Shown: piece after piece, positions 36,416 through 47,233 of the stretch
Numbering within the stretch: the first letter of the stretch is position 1
How the letters are laid out: every line of letters begins with the position of its first letter
Origin: Gerris lacustris
Taxonomy: Eukaryota; Arthropoda; Insecta; Hemiptera; Gerridae
NCBI GenBank assembly: GCA_951217055.1
Contig: OX578284.1
Span: forward strand, 41,195,467-41,259,466
Direction of reading: 5' to 3'
Length of the DNA stretch: 64,000 bases
Program-made: the position numbers and the translations under genes
Notes under the pieces: model-generated
Told to the model about the DNA's origin: nothing
Seen by the model: only the letters and a program-made list of their open reading frames with translations
The model's database searches: none

Positions 36416-39400
36416 TTGAAACACCAACTCGATCGATCGAGAATAACTGCTGTGACGAATTGACCAACCTAAACAATCGACCGAGTTCGAAAATCCTCGG
36501 GTTTTTTTACGGGTGGTTGTGACCGTTCGACCAAGCCTTGATTAGCTCGGCTAGTATCCATAACATTACTTTCTGTGGCACAATTTTATAATAATTTAAA
36601 AGTTGAAAACATTGTTTACTTCATAGTGCTCTGTCATTATTTTATACTGTTACTGCCTTTCTTCAGCCAACACTGTGTTTTATTTCAAATGTTTTTCTAC
36701 ATCTACAACCAAAATGAGTAGATCTTACCAAACTTTTAACGGCAAGTATGTTAGAGTCTATTACATAACTTCATCAGCATAGTAATATAAAAAAGAAAAA
36801 ATATGTGGGGTGGTATCATAATATTTCTAGTTCTACATCTAAACTAAATTAAATATAATGCATTTTACAGCTAAAGAAATTGGGCTAAAAATTGATAGAT
36901 TTTGATCCTCACGAACAAGTGAAGTTTTACAAGACTGTATCAAATCGACTTATCGACAGATCACTAAGCATGTTTGTAGCATGAAGTTAATTTAAAATTA
37001 TGAAAGCAATTAATATTTGTTTTTGTTTGCTTTGGTGGATAAATGCATGCACTTTTTTCCAGCTCATAAATAGTGGAGTTAAATATCATGAATAAGGTTA
37101 AAGGCAGGCAAGACGGTAATAGTGATGAGTGAAGTCAGGTCAAGATGGATGAGGAGGTGAATGTAAGGCCTGCTTAAAGGTCAGGCCGACACCTTTCTAA
37201 ACCTATAGGGCTTTAGATGACCTTTCAACTTTATATATATATATATATATACATGCAAACTGTTTATCTCTTATCTTATCCCCTTCTTTACCAGCTCAGG
37301 GATCAACTCTTAAGGGATCTGCTCATGATAAGTGCTATTTGTATGGAACTAGAAGGAAGAGAATATTGAATGAATTTCATTATTACGAATCAACTGCAAA
37401 GATCATTCTCAAAGGATCTACTCATAATTTTGCTTTTAACTCACATTATGTGTAAATACTTTAGTGATCCCTGTAGTTGGTTCGTAACAATGGTATCCAT
37501 CCAGTTTTTTTTAGACAACAGTCCTTTCCTTATTTCCAGCTTGCTTATAACTCAAATTATCATAATGTGAGTTAAAAGCAAGCTACTAATAACGAAACCC
37601 TTAATATAGCGTCTAACGAAAGTAAGAACCCGGAATTAAGTGTAAACATAAGGATCTTTTAGAGAGCAGGGCTTCGGAGGTGCTTCATTGGCAAGCAAAC
37701 ACTACGCGTTTGGAAATCCATCGCTCCACTGAGTCATAATAATAACGTTGAGGCGGGGAGAGAGGAACTAGGAAGATTAAAAAGATCAACCTTGGTTCCC
37801 TCTAATGTTCACGCCGCGCCGTTTCAAACAATAGAGCAAATGGTATTACCGAATGCGAAGTAAATTTATTCATGCTGTATAAACAACATGGCCGCAAGCC
37901 TTCAAAAAGACCGAACTACAAATCCAACACGATACTGGGCACGAATAATCGTCACTAACTTTCCTTTAAGGAAAAGAAAAACGGGGAGCAACCGAGACGG
38001 ACGCAAGATAACCCGAACCCGTTTACGCCGAGTAACTTTCCTCCTAAATCTACATAAAGTGAAACCGGCCATACTGTCTTTGTCCTTTCCATATGGTAGC
38101 TTGCTTGTATTTCACATTATGAATAGATCCTTTGAAAATTATCCTTGCAGTTACATGGTCCATGTAAAGAAATTTGGTCGGCAATAAAACGTTATTAGGT
38201 AGAGACCTAAATTGTTTTAAGTCAATTACTTAATTAACCGAACATTTATTAGTATACTACTTTTTTCTGGACCTTCAGTGACCTTAAAACAAATCTATTG
38301 ATATCTCAAAATCGAATTTTCTCGTTATCACAATACATTGTTTCTCTCTATACTATACGTATATGTTAATTGGTTTTTCCATTTAAATACATAAAAAAAA
38401 TATATGTGTTGCAGAAATGTTTGCTTTCCCCGAAAAATCTAGTTTATGATATAAACATTGTCTTAGGTCTTAGATATTAGAAAATTGATACAATCACCAA
38501 TGAAAATATGTTCCAGTTTTTATTTTTTCAAGTGAATATTTATTTTAAAGAGTGAAAAGCTATGTGTTAGAGACATTATCTAGTTTAATTTAATTTACGG
38601 ATTTTATAAATATTTAAATTGTTTAATTGTTATTTTATTTATTAATTAAATAAATATGTGTTAGAAGTAAATTTGCACACAGTTTTTTTACACCTTAAAA
38701 AACCTTTTTATCCTTTGTAAAAGGGTTTTTCTGAAGTATAATTCCTTGTAAAGTGAAGCTAATTCAAAAGGCAACCCTTTCATGAATGTCTCTACTTAGC
38801 ACAAAAGCCTTTAAAAAGGGAAAATTTAGGGCTCTTCCCCTCTCCCGGGGGATAAATCAATCCACCCTTGTTAACAGCGGAAAATTGAGGGAAAAACGAG
38901 ATATATTTGGTGGGAAACACAAGGTCCTGTGAAATACTCTAGTCCCTCGGGCTTTTTCACTCTAAAACACAAGAGGACATGGATTAATTTGAACACATAT
39001 ATTCCCCATTGACTTATTCAATAGATGACTTATATTTATGTATACATACAAAATCCTCACACAAATATATATTTTAATCACCACTTACACAAATACATAC
39101 GGGGTTTATTTTCAGTCATATTGTCTTTTAATTGGATATATTGTTAAAACATTTTAAAAGAGGGAATAAAATATATTTATTTAAATATTTAGCAGACTAA
39201 ATAAAATTATATCGTTTTAACACATTTAACTATATTCACTACTAAAGTCACAGAGAAAATAAATGATAACTTTTAAACACATTTAATTATATTCTCTACC
39301 AAAATCATATACTTTTACAAACAATGTGTTTATAACACTTCTGGCAGCACAACCCCGACACATTTTTCACCACTACAACTACAGATGTCGTTGTCCTCAT

Positions 39401-39573
39401 TCTGCTGTATCGTGTCTCATTAACCAGGAAAATGGGTTTTCCAGGAAAAATTACTAAAACAATATCATTGGTATAAAGATGAACTTCAATAAATACAGAC
39501 GCATTTTATCTATAGAACCTTATTAACTACAATCTATGTGAAAAAAAACGGCATGGAGGACATTATTGTATTT
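36416..39573. other. Long non-coding stretch
   Basis: No gene is recognised. Holds a (TA)10-type run at 37231-37252 and a family B end fragment near 38262-38350 (TTCTGGACCTTCAGTGACCT). A hairpin-like pair occurs at about 37430-37590 (GCTTTTAACTCACATTATG and its complement), and a short tandem pair near 39205-39305 (TTAACACATTTAACTATATT). The 99-codon frame at 37888-38187 has no recognisable family. Confidence 0.45.
37425..37592. repeat. Short-arm inverted repeat
   Basis: TTGCTTTTAACTCACATTAT at 37429 and its reverse complement ATAATGTGAGTTAAAAGCAA at 37562 flank a 110-base spacer. Could be a small fold-back element. Confidence 0.6.
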
Positions 39574-40379
39574 GTTAAAAAAAACGTGTGGTGTCGCGGG
39601 ACACCCGGTATAGGAACGAAGTTCTTTACATTTTTCATTATATTTAAATTATAAAATCACACTGCTAAATACGTATACGTTGCTAACTACTTATACATGG
39701 CGGAGTTAGAAAAGAGACAAAATTAAAAGTAACTAACTGTTTGTACCTAGCGGAGTTAAGTGAAAATTAAAAGAATTGCATTATTTGTATCATTAAGCAG
39801 TGGCGATCCTGGGTCGAAAGTTCTGGGGGGGCTAAAGCCCCCATGTTTTGCGGGTGTAGTATACATTTTAATATACCAGGAAGAACTCATTTCTATGTTA
39901 TATGTTGTTGCAGTCCTTCCCAGAGGCAATTCTATGCAATTTTACTTGAGGCTAAACAATTAAATTCGTTCAAGAATGTTATAATTGCCATTGAACTGGG
40001 ACTAGGAATTTCTATTGTAAGTATAGTTGGAGGCTTATTTAAACAGTCTCCTATGATACTTATCATATCATCACAGAAGAAAGTATTGGTCTTTAAATAA
40101 TAATAATTTTAACATGAGGATAACAAAAGGATTGGTTTAAAAACTGAATAGGTTAATTAAAAATGTATAAATTGTCTGAAACAATATAATATTTATAGAT
40201 AACAAAAATGTTAAAATTAACATGGACGTCGACAGCAGTGAATTATTGGAAGGAAAATTTATAAAATATGACCTCTCAAAACAGCGTTTTTATGCTTCTT
40301 TGAGGTGAAATTTGATTTTAATTCTTTTTCATAAAATAAATAAAACTACTTTCGTTGGCACAAAAGTATGCACAAGTAT

Positions 40380-40530
40380 TTTAAAAAAGAATTTTAATTT
40401 TTAAATTAAATCAAATTAAAATTATTATTAACAATGGGAAATAGACAGAGAAAAATAGACCCCAGCACCGGGATTCGAACCACGGGCCTCTATATTTCCG
40501 TTACAGTGCTCTGACCAACGAAGAAATTTT
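40380..40530 (-). repeat. Family D tRNA-derived SINE segment
   Basis: On the - strand: TTGGTCAGAGCACTG (A-box-like), then GTGGTTCGAATCCCGG (B-box GGTTCGAATCC), then TTTTTCTCTGTCTATTTCCC and an A/T-rich tail. The spacing suits a tRNA-derived RNA polymerase III promoter, but the acceptor stem is not preserved. Nested in the 39798-42146 element. Confidence 0.6.
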
Positions 40531-40959
40531 AATACAAACTTAAAAATACTAATTGTAAAATAATAAAAGGTATGCACCTAATTATGGTAGATTAAATAGA
40601 ACAGGTAATAGCAATTATGCAATATTACTTCACATCTATAATAAACTGTGTCATTTATTCAATAGTTGTGAAAAATGACCTGAGTGTTTTCTTAGGGTGA
40701 CCATAGTATACATTTTTTTCTCTGACCTCAAGTCCCTGGTTCGATCCCCGGGGGGGGGGGGGGGGGGGGGGGTTACAATGTTTTTTTTATCGGTAATAAC
40801 GACAAGATAAATTAATTTTTTTCGAAAATTTTCATCGCCTTACCATAAGGTATAACCATGAATTATTTTGAAATTTTAAGTCCAGCCGTTGTATAGTGGT
40901 GGGGGGGGATTTTGTTTGGGTATATTTTGATTTATTTAACCAATAAGGAAAGCAAAATT

Positions 40960-41110
40960 TAAAAAAGAAAATATATATTTGTAACTTACGATTCAGCAGC
41001 TTTCATTTGATACCCGCTCAAACTTTAAAAAAATATAAATTTTTGAGTTTACCACATTTTTGCGACTTGCGCATGCGCATATTTAATTTTTAACTTCTTC
41101 CCGTGAAAAT
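40960..41110 (+). repeat. Family C fragment
   Basis: TTCAGCAGCTTTCATTTGAT and CTTGCGCATGCGCATATTTA, as at 17960-18480. Confidence 0.6.
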
Positions 41111-41899
41111 ATAAACTTAAAACTACAAAATCATCATTAATTTTATCTACTTGCTGCAGCAAAATGAGGCATTATTGAACTGATTTCGATTTCGGGCAGA
41201 GAAATGTGACTTTACTGCCTAGGCGGTAAAATGAGGAAACATTTTGATTCCTAGGCAGCAAAATTTGTATTGTTATAATGTTGGCAATATCAGTTTATAG
41301 TATTATCTCCATCTTATACCATTGTATATTATAGCTGATAAGTAAGATTTAATATATAAACGTTTTAATATTTAAATAATTTGTTTATATTTGTTAATTC
41401 TGTTAAATAAGTTTAATTAATAGTAGATCTTTAATTTAAAAAAAAAGAAAATAGTGGAGTCACTGGCCACACTGCAGCTTCATGCAAACATCCAACATCC
41501 ATATTATTGTTGAAGTCATTCTTGATTAGGCATTAGACTAGCTACTTTTCTTGATTCATCCTAGTTACTTCTTTTCTTTTAAGCAGAAGAGTATATCTTT
41601 AAAACTTTTAGTAATTTGTTAGAAAAAATATAAATAAATATTTTATATTGGGTGCATTATTCATTCAGAAGTTATGTGTGTTATGAGAACGTGTGTTTTG
41701 AATTTTGTTGTTATAGCTTCAGTTTGTTATTCACAATTGTTATTATTCCCAAGCTTCTTATTTGATTTCATTATCAACATTAATTTTAGTTAATACTTAT
41801 GTTATCTTATTAATATGACACATAGTACCTAATTAACTATATTATATTAATAAAGATAGTGTTTTAGCAGTTTCATTTTTCTGCCCCCCCCCCCGTAAA

Positions 41900-41995
41900 T
41901 AAAATACTGTATGCAACCGCAACAAGGCAGCAAAGGAAACATTTCTGCCTCGTTTATTCATAGCCTGTCCTCGCCTTCGGCTCGGAGGCTAAAAA
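41900..41995 (-). repeat. Family D fragment
   Basis: AAGGCAGCAAAGGAAACATT and TCGCCTTCGGCTCGGAGGCT are the reverse of blocks at 10960-11100. Confidence 0.6.
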
Positions 41996-42715
41996 TAATA
42001 TTAATAAAAAAAAGTTCTTAAATAAAATTTTAAAGGTGGGCTAATTTTCTTTTATGGGGGCTAATTTTCTTCCAGGGGGGGCTAATTTTCTCCCAGGGGG
42101 GCTATAGCCCCTCTGCCCCCCCCCCCCCCCCCTAGGATCGCCACTGCATTAAAGCAAGCATCTTACAATAAATATGTATTGAATATTGAGAAAAAAGTTA
42201 ATCATGATGAGTTTATAGTTAAAGAGAATGTTTGTAGTTGGATAGAAATAGGACTGATTTCTACCTACCCAGCCTACTAATTTAAAATATTATAAAATAT
42301 GTCTCTTCCCTACTTAAAAAACGTCTGCTTGTATCAGGTTGAAATTTAGCATGCCTGTTTCAATTGTACTTTAGACAATGTATAAGAAGTTTTATTAAAA
42401 TCGTTACGTTAGAACTTAAGATATCGGTAAAAACGTTTTAGTATAAACGTTTAGGTCCGCTTTAATAAATTTAGCGATCTTTATCACTTCATAGCAGTGT
42501 CGGTGTCAGTTTTAGTAAAAACAAATATTTAAAAAAGTTGTTTGTCTCACTAAATAGATGAAGTTAGAATTTTTTCCCGTCCTAAAATTCCAATTTTAAA
42601 TTTGAAGCTTACGTTTACGCGAGGGTTGCGCGGCAACGCTTGGGCGGATAACGTTGTACTACGAACTCAGCCTTGAGCCTTGGCATTGGTAAAATGAACT
42701 TCTATCACAATATTT

Positions 42716-43449
42716 TCTCTTAGTATATACTACGTTTATTAGAAAGTAAAAAGAATTATGCTATGAAGGCTGCGATAACTAATATGTTTAGAGTTTTTTA
42801 TTTAAAGTAATCGTAAGTTCAGAATAATCACTTAAACTCTTAAATAAATATCGAACTCGTGAAATAGGAAAACCGAAATAAAAAGTTAATTTTAAGGTTT
42901 TTTTATACAAAAAATATCCTTATAAGACTCGATGAAAAACTTGACTAAAAATCACAGGAACTTACCACCCAAGTTTCCTCACCTTAAATAAATACAAAAT
43001 AGATCAAGGGTCAAGCAGAAAAATCACAGGGAAGTCACGAATCACGTGATTTGTTTAACAGCGTGATGTCACGTCATCTAGAAACCAGCTTCGAGTCATT
43101 TTCACGAGGAAAAGGTTCGTCGACCTCACGAGGAAGGGTTTAGTGTGTGCGTGGGGCAAACACATTCCGTGATAGTGCCTCACAGTCGAAAAAAAAACGT
43201 ATTATTTACACTAAAGTGTTAGTTGTCTGTGTTTGTGTGTTTGTGCACGGTCAGTTTGTACTGCGCTACCCACTGGTGTAGGGGTATAGGTCCAAGGCAC
43301 TTAACACGCCAGTGTAGCTAATCGATGACCTTTATATGAACCAATAGGTAAGCTCAAAAGACTATTTCCTCAAGGGCTTATATTATAGGATATTTTGTTT
43401 TTGAGTAATTTTATTTTAGGCCAAAATTAACAAATATTACGAGTATTTA
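42716..43449. other. Non-coding DNA with an unusual GC-richer stretch
   Basis: 43030-43340 is less AT-rich than the surroundings and includes the palindrome AATCACGTGATT, TGATGTCACGTCATCTAG, and a TGCGCTACCCACTGGTGTAG / CACGCCAGTGTAGC pair. It might be a regulatory or element segment; no frame or RNA fold is clear. Confidence 0.4.
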
Positions 43450-43875
43450 CTTTTTTCATTTCTACTATACGCATAGTATAAATAAAGAGGAATTATTTTA
43501 ATGGCGCGAAAAATTCGATTTTGAGAGATTGATTGATTTGTTAAGAGTCCACAAAAAGTGATTTAGAAAAATGTCCGTCTGTAGTCCGTAGGCATTCGTC
43601 TTTCTCTAGAGGAAATCGAGAAAAGAATTACTCAATTTATATATGAATTGAATACCGCATACAAGTTGTTTTCACGGGAAAAATCTATAGTTCCCGAAAA
43701 AATAGCTAAAATCGTTGACAGTAAGAGGCCGGGTTCAATTCCCCGCCGGGGAGGAATTAGTTTAATAGTAAATAATTTTACAATTGTGTAACCACGAAAA
43801 TTCGAAAAAAAGAATAAATAAATAAATGGAAAATACTGGACCAAGGAATTATATACTCGTACATAATAGAGATTA
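43450..43875 (+). repeat. Family B, diverged copy with deletion
   Basis: TTTTAATGGCGCGAAAAATT start, CCGTCTGTAGTCCGTAGGC, B-box-like GGGTTCAATTCCCCGCC, and GGAAAATACTGGACCAAGG near the end. The middle (GGGGGTAGC block) is lost. Confidence 0.65.
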
Positions 43876-43979
43876 TTTGTACCTAGGCTCGAAATTATGT
43901 ACAATCCTTTGGAAAAAAATATTTTTTTCCAGCCGTTTATAACCGATGATCTGTGAAACACAGCCCAGTAATTTAAATA

Positions 43980-44080
43980 AATATTATTATTAAAAAGGAA
44001 AAGGAGAAAATCAAATAAAAATAATCTCCACAGCCGGTATTCGAACCACGGATTCCCATTCTCTCCTTAAAAAATAAAAT
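43980..44080 (-). repeat. Family D tRNA-like fragment
   Basis: CAGCCGGTATTCGAACCACG is the reverse of a B-box-like GGTTCGAATACC, with the neighbouring A/T-rich tail as at 40380-40530. Confidence 0.5.
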
Positions 44081-44199
44081 AATATTAATTATGAATAAAA
44101 TTTCATTACCACAATAAATAGGTAAATCATAATCGTTGATTTGTATTTACCATGAAATGTCGGAAGCATCTTATCCATTTGCAATTGTTATACTTATTT

Positions 44200-44260
44200 A
44201 TTTTACTTTCGAGCTTACCGGTAGGTAAGGTAACGCAAGCTACGAGTAACAAGTAACTTT
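44200..44260 (+). repeat. Family A start fragment
   Basis: TTTACTTTCGAGCTTACCGG then GGTAACGCAAGCTACG is the family A hairpin start only. Confidence 0.55.
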
Positions 44261-44304
44261 CTTCCCTGTATAAACTAGGGAGAAAAGTTCACTTTTTAAT
44301 TTCC

Positions 44305-44889
44305 CATATAAAGAGAAAGTATTGTGATGGAGCGAAAATTCAATTTTAAGATTTTGATGGATTTACACGTTTTAAGGTCCCCTGAGTCCAAAAATGTTTT
44401 TTTTTAAACAATGTCTGTCTGATGTCGTCTGTGCAGACGCCTGGAGCCTAAACTACTGGGCCGATTTTGACCAAATTTGGAATACATGTCCAGAAAAATC
44501 ATACCCCGAGGCAAAATCAAGAAATGAATTTTAACTCCAAATATGGGGGCTCTACCCCCCATAACTCTAAAAAAAACGCGAAATAAATTATTACTCGAAA
44601 ACTGTTCCGACGAATTTGATTAAAAAATTCTAAAATGTAGTCCATTTAAATACGAAACTAACGATATAAGCCGTTTTCCCGGGAAAAATCTAGTTCCTGA
44701 GAAAATAGCTTAAAACGTGGATGGAGAGAGCCTGGGTTCGATTCCCCGCCCAGAAGAAGATATTTTTATGATAAATGTTTAATAATAACTAAATGTACAT
44801 ACGAAAACAAATAAATGGAAAACACTGAGCTAAGTAATTATGAATTTGTATATGAGGAAGTTTGTCTGAGTTGTCTCGGACCGATTTTT
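44305..44889 (+). repeat. Family B repeat, near-complete
   Basis: CATATAAAGAGAAAGTATTG start, TTTACACGTTTTAAGGTCCC, CTGTGCAGACGCCTGGAGCC, GGGGGCTCTACCCCCCATAA, B-box-like GGGTTCGATTCCCCGCC, and an end in TTTGTCTGAGTTGTCTCGGA. Best + strand representative of the family. Confidence 0.85.
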
Positions 44890-45715
44890 CCCCTTCTAGA
44901 GATAAAATAGTTTAACAAAAGTGCTTTTAGGTTTTGAGTGGGATTGGAGTGTTCCTATTTCAATTTAAGTCTGGAACCCAAGAAACGAACTATGCAATGT
45001 TATTTATTTACAATATGACACTAAAGCTAGGATAGTTTTGTTATTGGACAATAACTTTTTTATTAAATCCAATGATAGAGGACTCCAGAATTCATTAAGC
45101 TGGCTTAGCCGGCATCTTTTATCAAATTTCAACGAACCTGATACGTAACTTTCTTTACAAAAGGTAAAAAAAATCAGAAAAAGAACTAAGAATTTTTCAT
45201 TTCTTTACACAATTTAAAAATTCGACACAAAATTTTAGTTCACTGGTTTTTCTATCTGAATTCAACAATTGAGTGCCCCCCTCTTTCTAAACAACTATTT
45301 TCAAATAAAAACATTTTAATTAATTTCTCAATAAACCTCCCAAACTCAGCTATATCTCGGAAGCAATTTTTACATTATTAACTTCATACTGGTCACAAAT
45401 TAGAGAACAATCATTTTACTTAAAAGTTCGTTCTTATCAATTTTGCTTAAAACCCTTGAATTCAGGATTAAAAAAACAAACAATTTTGAAAAAAATTGTT
45501 TAAAATTCACTCATATGATTCTTATCTTATATGTGTAGAAAAGTCACTACTCTTTTTAAAGATAAAGATTATTTACTTCATGGTGAAAACAGGCTAACAC
45601 TGAAAAAGTCAATCATTTTAATATTCGTGTTTATTCCATGCAGTGTAAGTGTTGTTCCGGGATTCTATGTCACCAACCGGGACAATTCCGGAAAACCTGG
45701 GCGCCTGGCAACCCC
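44890..45715. other. AT-rich non-coding DNA
   Basis: Nothing recognised. Confidence 0.4.
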
Positions 45716-46530
45716 ACGGAAGCTATGTAATCGGTCTAAAGAACCGAAATCCGTCGCAGACGCAGACGTAAGGGAACATTTTTGTTCCCACTTCTGTCTG
45801 TCGTTCTATTTTTTGCGAACCAACATATCGCTAAAAACTACTCGCCCGATTGTAATAAAATTTGTAATTAAAAAGGTCATAATTAGCCTATTGTTGAACC
45901 CATAAAAGTTTAACCTTGGACACCCATTTGTTTCTCTTTCACATGCACAAAAACATGCATTTATTTACACTTAAATCTTCAAACGTGTGTAATCATCTGA
46001 GTTTTAAGAAATTTGGATGGTTTGTAGAAAGTAGCCCACAGATAAATAGATCCAGGTTAATTTCAACCGTCTGCGCACATTTAAAATATTTTTATTCATT
46101 TAAAAAATCAAATCAATTTTGCCAGTTTTATAAAAAAGGGAAAATTATATAAATTTGACAGCAATGAGGGTTGTAAAATATAGTCTTAGTCTTAGTATAG
46201 TTGTAAATAATATTCTGCCAATTAGAGTGGCACATTGCTTGCTTACGTCCTATCGCGTATATCCTTTAAAGATGTTATGCTTTTGCAACTCATAATTATT
46301 GTCTAATTTATTTCCCCCTTCTTTTTTTTAAAATCTGTGGAAATGGTTTTGATTTTTTACATAAATAAAAGTATAAATTTAAAATTTAAGCAATGCAGAC
46401 GGACAAACCAATAGACTTTCACGATAAAAAACATGTTTCCTGATGTGTGAAACGGATTTCAGTCCAGGTAATAAAAAAGTTGTTCTTCAGAATTATCACA
46501 ATGCTTCCATTACCTGCGGTAATCTCGGAA
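45716..46530. repeat. Family A, inverted pair upstream of MAK16
   Basis: A forward copy (45716 to about 46170: ACGGAAGCTATG, TGTTGAACCCATAAAAGTTT, CAGCAATGAGGGTTGTAAAA) is followed by a reverse copy (46210-46530: GCCAATTAGAGTGGCACATT to TACCTGCGGTAATCTCGGAA). Together they form a potential stem next to the MAK16 promoter. Confidence 0.7.
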
Positions 46531-47218
46531 GCAAAAGTGTTGTCAGCTTTAAATGCACTAATCAAATTGAAGTACATAATGTTATAGGTAATGGTTACAA
46601 AAGTGGCAAACAAATAAGAAAGGAAAAGAGGAGTTTACAAATGTTCCGAGGTGCATTAGCAACCTGACTTGAAGATCATATTTTAACTATCAAGGTGAGT
46701 TTTAACTTGTTTTCTGAACAAGAATATTTGTCTGTAATAATGGTTTCGATATCTAACGTTAATTTGAGAAGAAATAAATCTATTAGCTTCAATTTTAGGG
46801 AGGATTCCCTTAAATTAATGTGCAGGCTTACCTTTAATTATTGTGCTGGCTTAGACAGACTAACTTCGTATAGTAACTAATTATAGCGTGAGTTTTTGGC
46901 GCTCTTAACGCTAAAACAACTATTGAGTCCAATATTTTTTTATATTGATTATCAGTTTATCCAACAAAACGAGAAAAGCACAAAACAATTGTAAATTTTA
47001 CGCGGGGTCTAATCTCATACCCAATTTAAGCAGAAGAAAAGCTTGTTCTAAATGTAGATCTTTATTTAGATTGTAACTTAGACGGCAACACTTACATCAA
47101 TATTAGCTCATTTAAAACTGAAACCTTCTTTTACAAGTTAACCTTCTCCGAAGCATGCTGTATTTACGATTTTATGTTTAAAAAATTCCGTGATTAAGTT
47201 TTAATTTTTATTTTAACC
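46531..47218 (+). promoter_or_regulatory. Probable MAK16 promoter and 5' UTR region
   Basis: Mostly unique-looking sequence between the inverted family A pair (ending about 46530) and the MAK16 ATG. A strong donor-like CAAG/GTGAGT lies at 46689-46698 and could end a non-coding first exon, but I see no good acceptor before the ATG. No clear TATA box or initiator can be called. Confidence 0.35.
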
Positions 47219-47233
47219 ATGAATCAAGACGAT
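47219..47233 (+). CDS. MAK16: MAK16 coding exon 1 (residues 1-5)
   Basis: A 15-nt coding part reading M-N-Q-D-D, followed by the donor GTTAGT. It was placed by family knowledge: MAK16 proteins begin MQHDDV, and joining this exon to exon 2 gives MNQDDVVW. It is the least certain exon because it is so short, but no other upstream ATG gives this start. Confidence 0.85.

Larger units (their letters stand above)
39798..42146. mobile_element. hAT-like element, 2.35 kb, non-autonomous
   Basis: Left end CAGTGGCGATCCTGGG. The right end reads, in reverse complement, CAGTGGCGATCCTAGG, with matching G-rich subterminal GGGGGGCTA(A/T)AGCCCC segments. Flanks CATTAAG and CATTAAA suggest a damaged target duplication; the exact 8-bp duplication of hAT elements is not clear. 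Inside are poly-G (40750-40772) and poly-C runs, a family C piece and family D pieces, but no transposase frame. It sits within family E. Confidence 0.75.
39574..42715 (+). repeat. Family E repeat split by a DNA transposon
   Basis: Left part 39574-39797 (GAACGAAGTTCTTTACATTT, ATTATAAAATCACACTGCTA, ACTAACTGTTTGTACCTAGC). The right part 42147-42715 continues with TTGAATATTGAGAAAAAAGT, CGTTACGTTAGAACTTAAGA and CTTGGGCGGATAACGTTGTA. The same order is unbroken at 14401-15205. Confidence 0.75.

Noticed and set aside
37888..38187. 99-codon basic frame starting MAASLQKDRTTNPTRYW
   Set aside because: No recognisable domain, no splice context and no neighbours. It could not be supported as a gene, though it is one of the less repetitive frames.
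40441..40530. Possible tRNA gene from A-box and B-box matches
   Set aside because: Acceptor and T stems do not pair well, so it is called a SINE-type repeat and not a tRNA.
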